DNA of 64,000 bases from Thalassia testudinum (taxonomy: Eukaryota > Streptophyta > Magnoliopsida > Alismatales > Hydrocharitaceae). The stretch spans positions 60,510,501 through 60,574,500 of the forward strand of contig JAZHRO010000019.1 in the NCBI GenBank assembly GCA_037157565.1. Direction: 5' to 3'. The notes under the pieces were generated by a model. That model made no database searches. It saw only the letters and a program-made list of their open reading frames with translations, and was not told where the DNA came from. This document shows, in pieces, positions 10,764-21,975 of this stretch. How positions within the stretch are numbered: the stretch's first letter is position 1; each line of letters opens with the position of its first letter. The position numbers were made by a program, and so were the translations under genes.

Positions 10764-13700
10764 ATGCCTCGACGTGGAGCCAGAAGGGTAGGCTGCAGGC
10801 GCGGCCAAGGTCGAGGCCCGAGGGACAGATGTGTCGAGCTTGGAGTACATGCTACCCCTCCCCTCCTGAGCATACCATCTCCGAACCTTGTCCATCTGAT
10901 CCGAGAGGTGGTTCGAGAAGAATTTCAGCTTCTGCCTACTTCGCCACCTCCTCATCTCTCTTCAAGGGGCATGACAGGGGAGTTTATCGTGGAACGAGAT
11001 TTCCGTCGTCACACTAGGCGGGTTAGGAGAGCTCAATGGAGGCATGCGACGCCTACAGGAGGGCCGTTGCGCTTTGCGAAGCCGTCAATAGCCTCTGGAG
11101 GGCCCCGACAGGGGCCAGCTGTCAGCATTGGACCCCCACCCAGCCGCCAGCAGGGACCTACCGAGAGAGGGAGTTGAGTCCCCCTATGCTACCGATGTGG
11201 CCAGCTGGGCCATTTCAGAAGGGACTGCCTATCTAGGGCTGGAGCACAGTAGGCGCTCATCGCTTCGAGCAATGAGGGCCAGTCGGGTGGTCGTGGGTTC
11301 CAAGTGCATGAGGGACGATAGCCGCCACGAGGAGGATACCGGCCAGCTGTCACTAGCTCCACCCTGGGCTCACCTGTTTTGTCGACTCCCACTTTCGAAG
11401 AGGGTCGCGACGTCGTGACTCACGGAGACGTCATAGCTTCAATTTATACGGTGACAGGTATGGTTACAAGGTTTGGTCTTTTTGGAGTATGTAATTCCTG
11501 CTTCTAGTACGATGTACCTTCTTGCTTCACGAGTTGTTGCTACTCTGGAGTCCGATAGCACTCCATAAGGGGATTAGTGGTAATCAGAAATCTAGGCAGC
11601 CAGCTGTTTGTAGCTGGGGAGGTAATACGGGTTGTGAGGTCAGTGTTGGGGGACACAGCCTTCCCACTGACCTAATTATGATACAGATGGAGGACTTTGG
11701 AGTAATTCTAGGGATGGACTGGCTGTCCGCTTACTACGCCTTGGTGGGCTGCTTTGAGAGGAAGATTGTCTTCTCCAGACCGGAGTTGCCGTCTTTCGAG
11801 TTCCACAGGCAGCCAGTGGACGGAGGCTTCAGGTGCATTTCTGCACTTCGGGCGGCGAGACTTCTGAGCCAGGGGTGTGAGGGCTTCCTAACTTGTGTGG
11901 CGACGGAGCCCAGCTCTGTGGCACACTTCCAGAGTATCTCGATGGTCAGAGAGTACCCCGACGTGTTTCTAGATAAGTTGCCAGGACTACCGCCCGAGTG
12001 TGAGATCGAGTTTGAAATCTCACTAGTATCGGGGACCAGCCCCATCTCCACAGCACCATACAGGATGGCACCACTTGAGCTGCGAGAGCTCAAGTCTCAG
12101 TTGCAAGATTTTCTGGAGAACGGCTTTGTGAGGCCCAATGCGTCTCCATGAGGAGCCCCGGTATTGTTTGTAAAAAAAAAAAAAAAAGAATGGTACCCTA
12201 CGCCTTTGTGTGGACTACTGACAGCTAAATAGGGTTACCATCAAGAACAGGTATCCGCTGCCAAGGATTTATGACTTGTTTAACCAGCTGCAAGGTGCCA
12301 CGGTATTCTCCAAGATTGACTTGAGGTCTGGATACCACCAGTTGAGGATTAGGGAGGCAGACGTCTCCAAGACAGCTTTCCTCACCCGGTACGGACACTA
12401 CGAGTTTTTGGTCATACCGTTTGGGCTGACCAATGCCCTCGCTGTCGTCATGGATTTGATGAACCGGGTGTTTAGGCCATACTTGGACCAATTCGTGCTG
12501 GTATTTATTGTTGATGTGCTCATCTATTCTCGAGATCAGACATAGTAAGGGCAACACTTGCAGATGGTTTTGGACACACTGAGATGACGTAGGCTGTAAG
12601 CCAAATATAGCAAGTGTGAGTTCTGGTTGAGGGAGGTGACCTTCTTGGATCATGAGATCTCCGGGGATGGCTTGGCTGTGGACCCAGCCACGGTTGAGGC
12701 AGTGCTCAGATGGGAGAGACCGCGTATGGTTACTAAGATTCGCAATTTCTTGGGATTGGCAGGCTACTACAGGCGGTTTATCAGGGGCTTCTCGCAGATT
12801 GCACGTCCTATGACACAGCTGACCCGGAAGGACGTGCCCCTCACTTGGACAGACGCTTGTGAAGCGTGCTTTCAGGAGCTGAAGGAGAGGCTGACTTCGG
12901 CTCCCGTGCTCACCATCCCAGACAGTAGTGGCGGGTTCGTTGTGTACACGGACACCTCTTTGCAGGGGTTAGGGGGTATGCTCATGCAGAGGGGTTACGT
13001 TGTCGCTTACGCTTCGCGGCAATTGAAGCCCCATGAGCATAGCTACCCTACCCACGACCTGGAGCTGGCAACTGTCGTCTTCGCCCTGAAGACTTGGAGG
13101 CACTACTTGTACGATGAGACCTTTGAGATTTTCACAGATCAAAAGAGCCTCAGATACTTGGTTGGCCAAAAGGAGCTCAACATGAGACAGAGACGTTGGT
13201 TGGAGCTCCTGAAGGACTATGACTGCAGCATTTCCTACCACCCGGGAAAGGCCAACGTGGTGGCTGATGCCTTGAGCCGGAAGGTACCCGCCCACTTGGC
13301 CAGTTTACAGACGCAGAGTTGGAGCCTCATGGAGGAGATCGGTAGTTGGGGACCACTAGAGTTACTGGGGCACTGTTGGGCAGTGACGGTGACACGACAG
13401 ACGAGGCCAGAGCTGATAGGCTGCATCATCACTAGACAGATGGCCGACCCATACGTGCAGTCGTTACGTGACAGAGTGCTGTCCGGAGACCCTGGGGACT
13501 TCTCTTCTACAGACCAGGTACTGCACATGAGGGGACGTTTGTATGTTCCCAGGGACGAGGAGTTGTTGAGAGAGCTCCTAACTGAGGCACACAGTTCCAG
13601 GTTCACCATACATCCCGGAAACACAAAGATGTACCATGATTTGAGACGTGATTTTTGGTGGAGGGGAATGAAGCAGGATGTAGGTGAATTCGTACAGCAT

Positions 13701-14506
13701 ACCACCCCCAAACGGACGAACAGTCTGAGCACACGATTCAGACACTGGATGACCTTTTGCGCGCCTGTGTACTGAACTGGAGGGGCTCTTGTGAGGAGCA
13801 CTTTCCCCTGGCGGTGTTTGCATATAATAACGGTTATCACTCGAGCATCGGCATGGCACCCTACAAGACACTGTACGGACGGAGGTGTATGGCACCCTTG
13901 AGTTGGGTTGAGGTGGGGACCAAGTGGGAGGTTGGCCCCAGGCTGATCCGGCAGAGTCAAGAGGAGATCGAGCAGATTCACAGGTGACTCCGCACTGTCA
14001 GGAGCAGACAGAAGACCTATGCAGATCGAAAACGCAGAGAGGTATAGTTTGAGGTTGGGGACCACGTCTTCCTTCATGTTTCGCCCATGAAGGGCCTACA
14101 GCGGTTTGGGGTGAGAGGGAAGCTCGCACCGAGGTTCGTGGGACCCTTTAAGTTCCTGAAGTAGGTTGGACCCGTTGCTTACAGGCTTGCCCTTCCTCCC
14201 CAGCTTTCTGATGTGCACGACGTGTTCCACGTGTCCAACCTCAGGAAGTACGTCGCCAATCCCAGTCACGTCCTGAGCCATGAGAGCGTCGAGGTGGGTG
14301 ACGACCTGACCAACTCCGAGCGGCCAGTACAGATTCTCGATAGAGCCGTCCGAAGTCTGAGACGAAAGCAAGTACCCCTGGTGAAGGTTTTGTGGAGGAG
14401 CCAGCGGTACGAGGAGGCTACCTGGGAGCATGAGGCGGCGATGCAGGAGCGGTACCCAAAGCTCTTTGAGGGTACGTCTTTTCGGATCGGCTTCGGTCCC
14501 CTTTGA
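10764..14506 (+). pseudogene. E1 gag-pol remnant
   Basis: The reading starts at the ATG at 10764 (MPRRGAR), at the same site as the E2 gag start. After about 70 residues the gag core present in E2 is missing. A CCHC zinc knuckle, CYRCGQLGHFRRDC, remains at 11187-11228. The protease motif is degraded: the position matching DSGAT in E3 reads ASST, near 11495. RT follows from about 11990 with a frame break at the poly-A at 12174-12187. Its FIDD box reads FIVD (first aspartate lost). RNase H (12900-13280) keeps TDTSLQG and the FTDQKSL motif. The integrase zinc-finger histidines remain (13605-13695), but the CxxC pair and most of the catalytic core are deleted at about 13700. The integrase tail and chromodomain (14213-14506, KVLWRSQRYEEATWE) are retained. 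Several stops and frameshifts make this a clear pseudogene. Confidence 0.9.
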
Positions 14507-14589
14507 GTTTGTTATGCGTATATCGTTCTTTTTCCACACCCTAGTTAGCGCAAGTTTCGGAGACGAAACTTCCTTTGAGTTTGTTATGT

Positions 14590-17368
14590 TGTTGAGATCC
14601 ACGACATCAAACGTTTTTTAAGACGTCTGGGAGTTGGTCCAAACGTCTGTTCAGACGTCTGGACGCCATCCCAAACGTCTGGAAATAAATTTTTTTGCGG
14701 CATACGATTGCAAGTCTGCGCGCGTGCACGCGCAGACTGCCCCGCCGACCTGCAGGCGTTTTTTTTTTTCTTTTCTTCTCTCTTCCACGATGCCTTCAAA
14801 TACCCTCTCCCCCCTTCCCACTCCCTTACCCACCACTCCACCGTCTCCTCCTTCTTCCAGTGTTAGTGTGAGAGTGAGAAAGCGAGGGCAGCAGCTGCTG
14901 CTGGGTGCGCGCTGTGAGGAGGAGGTGCAGCGAGAGGGAGAAGAGGCAAAGCACGTGAGGAAGAGAGCGCGAGCTCGCCGGAGCAACCCAGGGCCGGCCG
15001 ATGGGCGCGTAGCGGGAGCGTGGTGCTAAGGAAGTTACCCCGGTGCTGCTGCAGCTCAGGCAGCAGGCAGGCGAGCGCGGCGTGGCGCGGCCGTGCGCAA
15101 CAGGCAAAATGCGAGGAGGTCCTGATTCTGGGAAATTTCTCAAAATCAGACGTTCGGACCTCCAGACGGCGCAGGTGCGTCTGGAGTGAGATCCAAACGT
15201 CTGAAAGGTACGATATTTCTCATCTTTCGCCTTTTTGTGGATGCGGCCATGGAAGCCGTTCCGCCGAAAGCTCTGAGACGTGTCGTGTTGAGAGTGTTTG
15301 CGTACGCGTGCAGGTTTCGTTTCAGAAAGGCGCAAGTACATGCTCTCCCACACAAATCAGACATCTGGGCAAGTCACCAGATGGTGGAGAGCATCTCCAG
15401 ACGTCCGGAGTGACAGACGGACGTCTAGAACTAGGTCCAGACGGTTCAGCGGGATCCTGGACGTCTGAAGAGCAGCGCAGAAGTAAGGTATGACCTGGAC
15501 CATCTGTTAAGACGTCTGGAAGGTGTTCCAGATGTCTGATTTGGGTCAGAGTTGTCGTTTTTGACCCATTTAGGGTCCGTTCGAGGTCCGATTTCCGCGT
15601 TTGAGATTCTGTTTTTCTCATAATTAGTTCCTCTACTTGTTTAAAGTACTTGTATCCTATTCTGAGTGGTTTCTTGTGATTGATCCTTATGTTAGGACCT
15701 CGTCCCGTTGCGGCTCTAGGGGTTGCGGAGGCACGCGGACCTGTAGATCACGGCCCCATTACTCCCGGTGTTGCCGGTAGAGTGGCTTCCCTTAGTTAGT
15801 TACAAACATTAATGCATATCTGAATTAAATAATAGATCCTAAGATACGGCATGAAACCTAAGACCGAAAAACTAGATTGAATGATAGATCTTTGGTGTGA
15901 CATGAATCTTAGGAACAGAAAACACTGAAACAAATGTCTTGAATACCTGAATTGCAGTCTTGGATAAGTAGATAAAATAATGATAATTGCCTGTAATTAG
16001 ATAACACCTGCCTGTGAAATGTAGAGTACTGTTGCTAGTAACTGTTGCATGTAATTTCTATTAGTTGAGATTAAATACAAGCTGCTTGTATATAAATTGG
16101 AAAGGAAAAGAAGTTGAATATTGGAACACATACTATATGTGAATAAACCTGAAATGATGAAACCTAGTATGGCTTGGCCTGAGAAACATAAGCATGAACC
16201 CTACAAGGAATTAGGAGTAGAACTCCAGGAAATAAATGGGATGGAATTGGAAAAGTGAATGGGAAAGTTTGTTGTCTCTTGGGTACGTAGTACCAAGGAA
16301 AGCACATGTTACCTCTTAGTGCAGAGGAGAGCCAGCTACCCTAGGGACCCGGGGTTAGGTCTGGCCACTTTGTACCGACTCTTGACCTTCGCATACACCG
16401 TACCGGGGAGGACTACCAGTGTAGGGAGGGAGCTAGCCACCCCACGGCCCCCGGGGTTCAGCTAGCCTTCCTACACCGACTTGTTAGGCCCACTGGGCAA
16501 ACCAGGGTAGTCAGACGAGGGTGCGCGAACTGTGGAGGGGCAAGAGCCCTGTTTGGTTACTGTGAAGGGGTTGGACCCCTGTTACTGAGAGGGCTTTATC
16601 CCATACTGGTTCCGTGCTGTGCTTTGGGGCGCACCCATTAACGGAAACGACTGACCACGTGCCAGTGCGGGGTAGCTACCCTTGCATTTATCGCACGTGC
16701 CGTAGTCACCGTTATGTCTGTCAGTGACCATGGGGTGGTTGACTGAGAGTAGGACCACCACGGGGGACTCTCCCGGCCAGGAGAGCATCACTTGCTACTT
16801 CCACTTTTCGGAAAAGACTGCAATTAAGATCGTTCCCACGAGGAACATTAGAGATCAAAAGAAAGACATGAGAAATAAATCAAGAAAGAGTAAATAGAGA
16901 ATAAAGAAAGAAATTAAAAACAACGGCTACTTGTCCACCTTTACTGTTTTCTTAGCTAACTGGTTGCCACTCTACTCAGTGTTTCGCTAACGTGTCGCGT
17001 TTGTCACCTTTTTCATGACCAGGTATTTAGCTGCCAGAGTCTGCGACTGCGGAGGATGCTGGGCCTAGCAGAGCCCAGTAGTTGTACTTTTGTACTATTT
17101 TTCTGTGGTAGTGAGTATTGCTGTTTCACTTGTACTCTTTTATTGTAATCTTCATATCCTGTTTGTAATTCTCTACTGTTGTGGTAGTATGTACTGTAGT
17201 AGTTATTTATTTACTGCTGTATTTTTGTTACTGTTAGTTACTTGCATGGTGAATATGGTTTATTTTACTGCTTTTTTGTTACTTTCTCATTGTACGACTG
17301 GGTCTTGGGATCAGTCAAGTCGATCCGATTCTCGTGTCTTGTAGGGATTCGGGAACTGGGTCGTAACA
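14590..17368 (+). repeat. E1 3' LTR
   Basis: It runs from TGTTGAGATCC to GTCGTAACA and is 2779 bp long, collinear with the 5' LTR over its whole length. Visible differences include two fewer 52-bp units and scattered substitutions, many of C-to-T or G-to-A type at CpG. The upstream GTTTGTTATG at the internal border recurs at the same place in E3. Confidence 0.9.
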
Positions 17369-17373
17369 GAAGA
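17369..17373. repeat. Target site duplication of gypsy E1, right
   Basis: GAAGA is identical to 7670-7674 and directly follows the LTR end AACA. Confidence 0.9.
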
Positions 17374-18600
17374 TGATGCTCCCCTTCTCCCATATCTCCC
17401 TGAGACATTATCGCTCCTCCATGCGCTATGGACATACCCACCATGCTGAGGTGGCATGACAGTCCGATAGGCCTCCTTTGCTGTCAATGGCTGTTGAACT
17501 GTGGCAGAGTTGGCATCTTCAGGAAAATGCATTAAGTTAACCATATTATCCTGAAAGATATTGAATTACGTTAAGTAATTTCATTTAATTATATAATTAC
17601 AAAATCAAATAAAGGTATTATCTTTTTTAACTTACGTGCCACTGTTGGTACGTGTCATAAAGCCACTTTCTATTTCCGTCATCACTCATCTTGCTATGAG
17701 TAGCCTCATATATTCCCACCCAATCAAGTTGGGCACCTTAATGCTTGGCGGACTACAATAATTTTAAACAGTTAATTTTAACAAAATTAGAAGTTTTTGT
17801 AAGATTTAAAAGAAAATAATAATTAAAGCTACTTACGTATATGGATTTCATTGAGCCTATGCTCCTCCTACCCAAGACATAGGTCTTCGGTGGAGCCTTA
17901 ACCCTATTTTCCTTAATATTCTTGGCCTGCTCCTGAAATAAACGTACAATTAATTTATTAACTTAGAAATTAGTTAAATAAATGATAACATATAAAATAT
18001 TTTTACCTACGTCGCTGGATCATGCCAATGCTCGCACGCTTTCTTCCAAGTGTACGGTTTTATCAAAGGAAGTGCATTATGCAATGTTTCATCATGATTC
18101 ATTTTCTTATAAAACTAAAAAATATAATTGTAATATTAGAAATAATATTTGAATTATGGTAAAGGAAATAAACAAATACAGTTAAAATTTATCTTTTACC
18201 ATATTCTTCATCTCCAATCTCCAATCTTTATGAATCTTCGCTGCGTGCTTAAGGATAAATTTGGCGATGTTCAGATCATCGCCCTAATCGAAGGTGGCCT
18301 GCATTAGTAAGAGAATAGAAATTGTTACAAAAATTAAACTTATATAAAGTAATGTACATAAGTTATTAACTTTTGTCAATTATCTCTAACTCTCGAATTA
18401 GTTGCATTTTCAGGTCGTTTAGCACCTTCCTCCAATCGAAGTAGGATAATGGGATGATCGCCTTCGTCAACGTACCCAGTCTGCTGACGAATCAAGGAAA
18501 ATTCACTGCTTCCCCTACTGGTTGATCTGCACTAAAATGCGGACCCCATGTGGAATTCTCTCTAAGTCCCTATTTCGTGTGGGACCTCTTCCCCTACATA
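17374..18600 (-). pseudogene. CACTA TNPA-like gene (Transposase_24 family), upstream exons
   Basis: On the minus strand, several exon-like blocks are separated by AT-rich introns. 18600-18370 contains AVNFP..FVSRLGTLTKAIIP followed by YFDWRKVLNDLK, matching the start of the Ptta/En/Spm transposase family. 18310-18200 contains NIAKFILKHAAKIHKDWRLE. 18105-18005 contains LIKPYTWKKACEHW. 17935-17840 contains PPKTYVLGRRSIGS. 17755-17640 contains DWVGIYEATHSK then KWLYDTYQQW. 17545-17374 leads into the last exon, now at 7669-7507. In-frame stops (for example in the 18.3 kb and 18.5 kb blocks) show decay. The family helps the main transposase by binding subterminal repeats. An acidic block at 18840-18700 (DEEDSISVVEEDVGLDD) may be its N-terminal part. 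Confidence 0.7.
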
Positions 18601-19227
18601 CATTATAACATGGAATTAAATAACATAGAAATAAATAAATCGTAACATTTACTAAACCTTAAATTCATACCTAAACTACGGAAGGGTGGTAGTGGTGCAG
18701 AACATCCCGATTAAGAAGGATCTGGGTTAGTCATCTACTCTGGCTGATCATCCAAGCCAACGTCCTCCTCAACAACTGAAATACTATCCTCCTCATCGGC
18801 AGCTATATCCTCCACGTAGTCGAATCCTTTGCTAATAGATCCATCGGAGGAGGCATCGAACTCTTCCCCTTCCCCCTACCTCCCCTCCCTTGACTCTAGA
18901 AATATTGAGTCACATCTCTAGGCCTCAAAAATTGCTGGCGAGGTGCCTAGGGCTAAGTGGGCTGCTGCCGGCGGTAAGCTTGAAGCTGAGGCTGCTAGGG
19001 AGGCCTCAAGCTGCTGGGATGCCTTAGCCTCCTCCCTGCGACTCTTATTAGCCTTCTTCTTGAAATTAACTTGCGTAAAAGCATCACAAATAATCATATA
19101 TTTCTTAAAAAAATTTGGCAGCATTTCCCCTATATATTGTGATATTTCAAAATTCCTCTATAAAATAAGCATCCAAATAAATGAAAATAAAATAAGTGTA
19201 TATAAATGAAACTAAAAATAAAATGTT

Positions 19228-19830
19228 ATCACCCTTCCCCTTTCCCCTTCCTTTCCCCTCCATTTCCCTCCCCTCCTCCCTTCTTTCTTCTCCTTCTCTT
19301 TTTCTCTTCCCCTTTCCCCTTCCCATTCCTCCATTTCCCTTCCCCTCCCCTCCATTTCCCTACAGTTCTCCCTTCTTCCTTCTCCTTCTCTTTCTCCCTT
19401 CTCCTTCCCATCCCTCCATTTCCCTTATCCTCCCCTTCATTTCCCTCCACTTCTCCCTTCCTCCTTCTCCTTCTCTCCCTTCTCCTTTCCATCCCTCCAT
19501 TACCCTTCCCCTCTCCTCTATTTCCCTCCAGTTCTTCCTTCCTCTTTCTTCTCCTTCCCATCCCTCCATTTCCCTTATCCTCCCCTTCATTTCCCTCCAG
19601 TTCTTCCTTCCTCTTTCCTCTCCTTCTCTCCCTTCTCCTTCCCATCCCTCCATCTCCCTTCCCCTCTCCTCTATTTCCCTACACTTCTCCCTTTCTCTTT
19701 CTACTCCTTCTCTCCTTTCTCCTTCCCATCCCTCCATCTCCCTTCCCCTCTCCTCTATTTCCTTCCACCTTTTCATACCTCTTCACTTGTCCACTATTCT
19801 CTCCTCCATTTCCCTTTCTCCATCTCCACA
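19228..19830. repeat. Homopyrimidine minisatellite, about 70-84 bp period
   Basis: About 600 bp of almost pure C/T on the plus strand. The marker CATCCCTCCAT recurs at 19409, 19490, 19559, 19643 and 19727, giving spacings of 81, 69, 84 and 84 bp. Open frames on both strands here (Ser/Pro/Phe-rich or Arg/Glu/Gly-rich) are composition artefacts. The tract lies between the two CACTA genes. Confidence 0.85.
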
Positions 19831-20213
19831 TTCAATAGAAAACATTCAACATACAAAAAGTAAATAAATCCATCATTCTACACACAAAATAAATCTAAGT
19901 GGACACACCCCACATAAAAAATAAACCTAAGTAAGCACACCTCACATTTAACTTGATAATAGCATTTTAAAGAAAAAAGTAGTAAGAAACTCACCATAAT
20001 GACAAAATGATCCACAAATTATGCAGAAACAGTAGGAGAATGCGAAGAACCTATATGAGAAGGCAATAAAAAAATTTCAGTTTAAATATAAATGAACATA
20101 AGCTTTAATAAAAGATAAAAAAATTTAAAGGGAATTTAAATAAAACAGACAACTAAGAATTTCTTAAATTATTTATATTTATGGTTATGGGTTAATACTT
20201 TTAACAAATTACC
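19831..20213. other. AT-rich intergenic spacer between the CACTA genes
   Basis: AT-rich DNA downstream of the TNP2-like stop at 20214-20216. I see no coding sequence or clear repeat. Confidence 0.4.
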
Positions 20214-21155
20214 TTATATGTCAATGTCAGTTGCACAAGGAGTAAGTTCTTCACTTTGTGGGTTTTGTTGAAATGTTTCAGATTCAACATCTAAGTGTAG
20301 ATCATTTCCCGCATCATATTGTTCACGTGGTTGAGTTCTAATTGGTATAATCCACTCATTTCTGCTATGATCAAGCACATAGAATACTTGAGCTACCTAA
20401 CAAGCTAGTGTGAATGGTTCTGATGATTGGAGGATGCAACGGTTCTTACTTAAGCTCAAGAAACCATGTTTCTTATCAACTTTGAATCCAATGCTCTTGA
20501 ATGGGTTGAATTCATTGCTTGCAAGACCTAGTCTCACATTTTGTGCCTCTTCTGCCAATAATATGTGATTCTTGTTAAATCTATTCCACTCATCAGAATC
20601 TGTTGGATGATCGATGCATCCATCTTTCGATTTATAATCCTGATGCCACGACATCAGTTTTACTATTTTACTGAAAATGAATAGTTGTTGTAGCCTACGG
20701 ATTAGTGGAAAATAATGGAGAACCTTCTCCGGTTGTTTTTTCCTGTTGGTGTTTGTTGACTTACCCACCTTATATCTCTCCTCACCACATTCCACATTCA
20801 AGACAGTTAGTCAACCCAGAGTACTCATTTCTATACAGGACACAGTCATTACGACAAGCATCAATCCTCTCGCATTTTAATCCAAGCCCACGTATCTGCT
20901 TCTTCACATCATACCATGACTTAGGATACTTAGCATGATTATTCAATAGATCTCCAATGAATTCCAGAACCTCAGACATTAATTTTGCTGTGACTCTATT
21001 CATCACTTTCATCTGAAACAATTTCAGAAAAAATGACAACTTCGACATTAACATTATTCCAGGAGCAATAGGATCCTCTGCTGCCTTAACTACATTGTAT
21101 AACTCATCACAATCTTGTAATGTCTCATCATCACCCGCATCCTCGTGGTCTGTTG
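20214..21155 (-). pseudogene. CACTA TNP2-like transposase, C-terminal part (core deleted)
   Basis: The minus-strand reading enters at 21155 from the copia A insertion and passes KLSFFLKLFQMKVMNRVT, PKSWYDVKKQIRGLGL, IDACRNDCVLYRNE, then MSWHQDYKSKDGCIDHPTDS and ARNVRLGLA-like residues. These are family landmarks of plant TNP2 just upstream of its catalytic core. At about 20510 the reading jumps from NEFNPF to FKVDKKHGF and QVFYVLDHSRNEW, which resemble the C-terminal DUF4216-type region. The Transposase_21 core between them is therefore missing. The frame has an in-frame stop at 20397-20399 and a frame change near 20800, and ends with TAA at 20214-20216. The gene is inactive. Confidence 0.8.
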
Positions 21156-21975
21156 TGTTTGTGCTAGAGCACTACGACCATTTATTTTGATGAAAACAAA
21201 ACACGTATTATTTAATATTTGCTTTTGAGTCTTAGTTTTCATATCAAATTGCAAATGGAAACATGTTTAGATGGCGTTCGAGTTGGCATCCATGGCGGAT
21301 CGGAGGAGCTTGATGGAGGAGCTTTGTGAGGAGCAAAAGCATGAAGAGAAGAATAGGATAGATTTTCTTTTCATGTATTCTTTTGTAATTCTTTTGCCCA
21401 TTATTCTTTGTGTCTAGATATATGTTAAAGAGCCTCAAAGTACCCTCAAAGTAGTCCTAGAAACACCTACACAACCCTAGGATACTTAGGTTTTCTGTAG
21501 AGAACTTAGAAAACCAAAATAGGATTCTGACAGCCTAATCAGACGTTTAATCTGAAAATAAGACGTCTGGTAGTGACTTTTAAGACGTCTGACCATTGAC
21601 TCAGACGTCAAATAACTTAGGCTGGACCTTGTAGCTTCTGTCTAATGAAATCAGATGTCCAGACCTTTGTTCAGACGTCTTAGAAGATGTTTGATGTTTG
21701 CGCCAGACGTCCAATTAGTGGAACTTTGGCTACCAAGTAAACATTGAGGAATATGACTGTTAGGCATATATCAGACGTCCATAGAGGACCCCAGACGTAT
21801 GATATGTAATCGTTTAGCCTTGGCTGACCCAAAATCTCCTTTGTCAGATTTCCTAACCGTTAACCTATCTTGGGAACCCATTTCTGCAATACAATAGGTT
21901 TTCAGACGTCCAGACCTAACGCCAAACGTCTTGTATATCTTACGATGGCCATGCACCAAAACCCTATTTAGGTCT
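21156..21975 (+). repeat. Copia A 5' LTR, first part
   Basis: It matches 34895-35427 and the start of the copia B LTR (35818). It carries many AGACGTC motifs, some decayed to AGATGTC. It is broken at 21975 by gypsy E2 within a CTATTTAGGTCT passage whose uninterrupted counterpart is at 40205-40220 (3' LTR). Confidence 0.85.

Larger units (their letters stand above)
7675..17368 (+). mobile_element. Ty3/gypsy LTR retrotransposon E1 (Tekay/Del-type chromovirus)
   Basis: This is a complete insertion with a 5' LTR (7675-10579), a primer binding site (10583), an internal region of about 4 kb, a 3' LTR (14590-17368), TG...CA ends and a GAAGA duplication. The domain order is gag, protease, RT, RNase H, integrase, chromodomain, which is the chromovirus plan. 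The internal region is shorter than in E2 because of two deletions, one removing the gag core and one removing the integrase core. E1 interrupts the CACTA TNPA-like gene and so is younger than the CACTA element. Protein defects rule out autonomous activity. Confidence 0.92.

Noticed and set aside
19196..19867. Open frames of 210-223 codons (plus) and 138 codons (minus)
   Set aside because: A homopyrimidine minisatellite is open in many frames by chance. The products are Ser/Pro/Phe or Arg/Glu/Gly repeats without family signals.
21151..21155. Five-base target duplication for copia A
   Set aside because: TGTTG before the 5' LTR does not match GGAAA or GAAAT after the 3' LTR. The insertion is supported by the split TNP2 gene instead.
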